Part shown: one piece after another, positions 61,882 through 64,000 of the stretch
Position numbering within the stretch: position 1 is the stretch's first letter
How the letters are laid out: each line of letters opens with the position of its first letter
Origin: Treponema sp. OMZ 790
GTDB lineage: Bacteria; Spirochaetota; Spirochaetia; Treponematales; Treponemataceae
Reading direction: 5' to 3'
Assembly: GCF_024181285.1 (NCBI RefSeq)
Contig: NZ_CP051201.1
Span: 1 to 64,000 of the forward strand
DNA: 64,000 nucleotides
Made by a program: the position numbers and the translations under genes
The notes under the pieces: generated by a model
The model's input: the letters and a program-made list of their open reading frames with translations, nothing else
Database searches by the model: none
What the model was told of the DNA's origin: nothing

Positions 61882-62507
61882 TGACAGTTGTTTCAATTAT
61901 TTTATTGATATTAAATATTTTTTTAATTCTCTTTTTTTATTTTAAGCTTAAAAATCAATTTTCCGACAAAGTATTGATCGATAATATAAAAAATGAAACC
62001 CAAAAATTGGTAGCACAGATAGCTTTTCAAACTGATCGCTCCGTCACCATCATGGAAGATAAGATTAGAGAAGTCAATAATATTATATCGGAACTTGATA
62101 AGAGGATATTGATTGCCGGTAAAGAAGAAGAAAAGCGGAGTGCGGCCGATAGGGTGTATCAAAGTTTGGCTGAAAGTGCCAAGACTTTTTCCGGCATTGA
62201 AAGAAGTGTTATCACAAAACATGAAAGACCTGTAATCGAGAATGAAGATGTAAAATTAAAGGTAAACAAATCTTCAAAAGAAGTAAATGAAGAAGAAAAA
62301 AAAGATACGGCTGTTGAAGAAGAACCTATCAAGATATACACAAAACAAATTCTTGCTCCCAAATCGGGAATCGTTCCCGACAGAACTGCTGCAATGAAGG
62401 AACAGATAATCGAAATGGCTAAAAAAGGCCTTTCAATAGAGCTTATTGCAGAAAAGATTCCTCTTCCTACCGGTGAGATAGAACTTATAATTTCGATGAA
62501 TACTTAA
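61878..62507 (+). CDS. Single-helix membrane protein with coiled coil
   Basis: This 209-residue protein has one N-terminal membrane helix (about 2-24) and a coiled coil (about 28-95). An acidic region and a short C-terminal motif KGLSIELIAEKIPLPTGEIE follow, which looks like a helix-turn-helix-like tail. It is translationally coupled to the gene before it. Position in the flagellar cluster suggests envelope or motor-linked work, but there is no direct evidence. Its end overlaps the convergent DUF4349 gene. Confidence 0.65.
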   Translation: MMTVVSIILLILNIFLILFFYFKLKNQFSDKVLIDNIKNETQKLVAQIAFQTDRSVTIMEDKIREVNNIISELDKRILIAGKEEEKRSAADRVYQSLAESAKTFSGIERSVITKHERPVIENEDVKLKVNKSSKEVNEEEKKDTAVEEEPIKIYTKQILAPKSGIVPDRTAAMKEQIIEMAKKGLSIELIAEKIPLPTGEIELIISMNT

Positions 62508-63394
62508 TTCAAATTTTCTTCCTTTTTTGCTTTTCTAGCGGTGCGTTTTTTGATGACAATCATCAAAATTACTGCAATTATGAGTATAAATATCCAAAGA
62601 TAAAGAATACCTAGAATTATATCGCTAAAAAGGCCTATTCCGTCTTTTACTGCATTAAGAGCTTTGGTAAAAAATGCCGGCCTTGCTATACTGCCGTTTA
62701 TAATTTGATACATTGAAATGTTTAAAGTACTGTAATTTACCGATTTTTGTAAATAGCGTAAACGGCCTTCAATTGCTTCAATGTCGGAACGTAAATCTTG
62801 AATTTGGTTTTGAACTTCTAAAATATCTTTTACCGTTTTAGCCTGACTTAAAATTTTTAAGTAAGTTTGTTCGGTTTCTTTTTTTACTTTTAGACGGGCA
62901 AGGCTGTCTACGAATTCTTCCGTAACATCTTCAACCGTAATATTTTTATTATCCAGGTTTTTAATTCCTGCGGTAATTTCATTTAAAAAATTCTCAAAAT
63001 TTTCTTTCGGTATTCTGATGCTGATTGTCTGTCTGATACTTGAATGAAAATGTTTTTCATCTTCTTGACTTATGTAGGCTTGATATTTTGACACAAGGTT
63101 TTCGATTATTTCTCTTGTTTTTTTTATGTCGTCCGTTTCGAATTCTATAAAACCTGTTTTTATAAGTTTTCGTTCTATATCACGGGCATCCAAACTTAGT
63201 GTATTTTTATCTTCTGTTTGGGCTCTCTTTGCTATTTCAAACTCGTAATCGGTTGATGAGCTTTTGGATTCCGCACTATAAGCGTTGAATCGGTTTTCTT
63301 CGGTATCGGCGTAAGAATCTTTTTTGACACTGCAAGAAAGAAAGATACTTAATGCCAAGCTCAAATATAAAAACTTAAAAACAATATGTTTCAT
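62504..63394 (-). CDS. DUF4349 lipoprotein
   Basis: This 296-residue protein has a lipoprotein signal with Cys21 (FLSCS). The DUF4349 domain has IKTGFIEFETDD, then SIRIPKENFENFLNEI and a coiled coil (about 165-210), followed by a C-terminal membrane helix (about 252-282) and a short basic tail. A lipidated protein with a C-terminal helix would bridge membrane faces. The function of DUF4349 is unknown. A GGAGG site lies before the ATG. Confidence 0.85.
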   Translation of the reverse strand: MKHIVFKFLYLSLALSIFLSCSVKKDSYADTEENRFNAYSAESKSSSTDYEFEIAKRAQTEDKNTLSLDARDIERKLIKTGFIEFETDDIKKTREIIENLVSKYQAYISQEDEKHFHSSIRQTISIRIPKENFENFLNEITAGIKNLDNKNITVEDVTEEFVDSLARLKVKKETEQTYLKILSQAKTVKDILEVQNQIQDLRSDIEAIEGRLRYLQKSVNYSTLNISMYQIINGSIARPAFFTKALNAVKDGIGLFSDIILGILYLWIFILIIAVILMIVIKKRTARKAKKEENLN

Positions 63395-63520
63395 CTTATC
63401 CTCCTCAAATCTGCAATTAACTTTAACACAATTTATTTTATTTTACAATGGGAGTTCTACATTTTAACCCGAATAAGTCTTATGCTTGCGTTTTAAGCTT
63501 GTTAGTGTTATACTTAACTT

Positions 63521-64000
63521 ATGGCCGTAAACTCTTTTTTTCAAAAAATGGAATTTCACATTAACGGAGATGTCCGCAAAAAGTGTAACTTAAAATCGGT
63601 TCTTTTTTCTTCATGCGGAAATGCAGTATTTGAAAATATATCTGAAGTTCATAACTTTGTTTTTAATTTTAATTCGTGTATAAAAGAGGGCATTTTTGGA
63701 AAGAATCAAAAATATTTGCAGGCCGGCGAATTAAATGCGATGGGAATTTTTGACGAAGTTCTCCATTATGTTTTAAGGCTCTACCGTCAAAATATCGATG
63801 ACGATTTTTTTGTTAAAGGATATGAATTTATCGATAAGGAATTTAAAAATAGAAATTTTCACGGTCTTGATTTTTTGCTAAAAGAGTTTTGCAAAAATTT
63901 TCCGCCGAGGAATGTTTATACCGATAAACTGTCTTTAGATAAATGGCTTGAATCAAATGATGAAGCATCAAATGTACCGAATAAATTGCTCGCACTTGAA
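63521..64000 (+). CDS. Partial gene at the right edge, unknown
   Basis: From the ATG at 63521 an open frame of 160 codons runs to the end of the window without a stop, starting MAVNSFFQKMEFHINGDVRK. The ribosome site is weak. The N-terminal part could belong to a glycosidase-like protein, but I cannot support that. No signal peptide is seen. Confidence 0.5.
   Translation, partial: MAVNSFFQKMEFHINGDVRKKCNLKSVLFSSCGNAVFENISEVHNFVFNFNSCIKEGIFGKNQKYLQAGELNAMGIFDEVLHYVLRLYRQNIDDDFFVKGYEFIDKEFKNRNFHGLDFLLKEFCKNFPPRNVYTDKLSLDKWLESNDEASNVPNKLLALE

Overview
The window reads as chromosomal DNA of an AT-rich, motile, anaerobic spirochaete of the genus Treponema, most like T. denticola and its oral relatives. 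This is inferred from gene content, since no database search was possible. The evidence is: an flhF-flhG-fliA flagellar cluster; a very large GreA fusion; a pyruvate:ferredoxin oxidoreductase; a proline iminopeptidase like the one known from T. denticola; many lipoproteins with relaxed spirochaetal lipoboxes; a Treponema-type leucine-rich-repeat protein; and numbering that starts at dnaA.

Layout. 1-10000: dnaA, a broken beta-helix lipoprotein gene with a C15 tract, a Fic protein, dnaE and a YggT-family protein. 10000-17700: a spirochaetal unknown, tRNA-Glu(CTC), tRNA-Gln(CTG), and a heterodimeric ABC exporter whose two genes are separated by an inserted VapBC-type toxin-antitoxin pair. 17700-24900: hydrolase, prolyl aminopeptidase, a second VapBC pair, a TetR regulator, a DUF4300-like lipoprotein, and an operon of two membrane proteins plus an M20 amidohydrolase with a possibly structured leader. 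25000-29900: a complete Bce-type peptide-antibiotic sensing and resistance module (response regulator, kinase, ABC ATPase, permease) with a recognisable operator. 29900-36500: an unstable accessory zone with a decayed DUF4160/DUF2442 pair, an LRR gene bracketed by 65-bp direct repeats, a cluster of five strong hairpins, two paralogous antitoxin-Doc pairs, and a ClbS-like gene interrupted by a repeat element. 36500-64000: mainly core genes (OmpA-like protein, POR, TPR protein, GreA, a vWA protein, an ankyrin lipoprotein, pyrG, an 802-residue unknown, a CobD-like protein, the flagellar cluster, a DUF4349 lipoprotein and a partial gene at the right edge).

The most notable observation is a family of small multi-hairpin repeats. 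Two clear copies (26881-27022 and about 33563-33724) share hairpins, including one compensatory base-pair change. One copy lies in the predicted 5' leader of the bceAB transporter genes. The other splits a ClbS-like gene, and removing exactly 162 bp restores a 170-codon reading frame. The 65-bp repeats flanking the LRR gene share a short module with this family.

Three genes carry lesions at or beside homopolymers: the lipoprotein at C15 (where a TAG codon right after the run means run length alone does not repair the frame), DUF4160 at a C9 tract and an A5 tract, and pyrG at an A7 tract. The pyrG lesion removes the glutaminase His/Glu of an essential enzyme, so sequencing error must be excluded before any biological reading.
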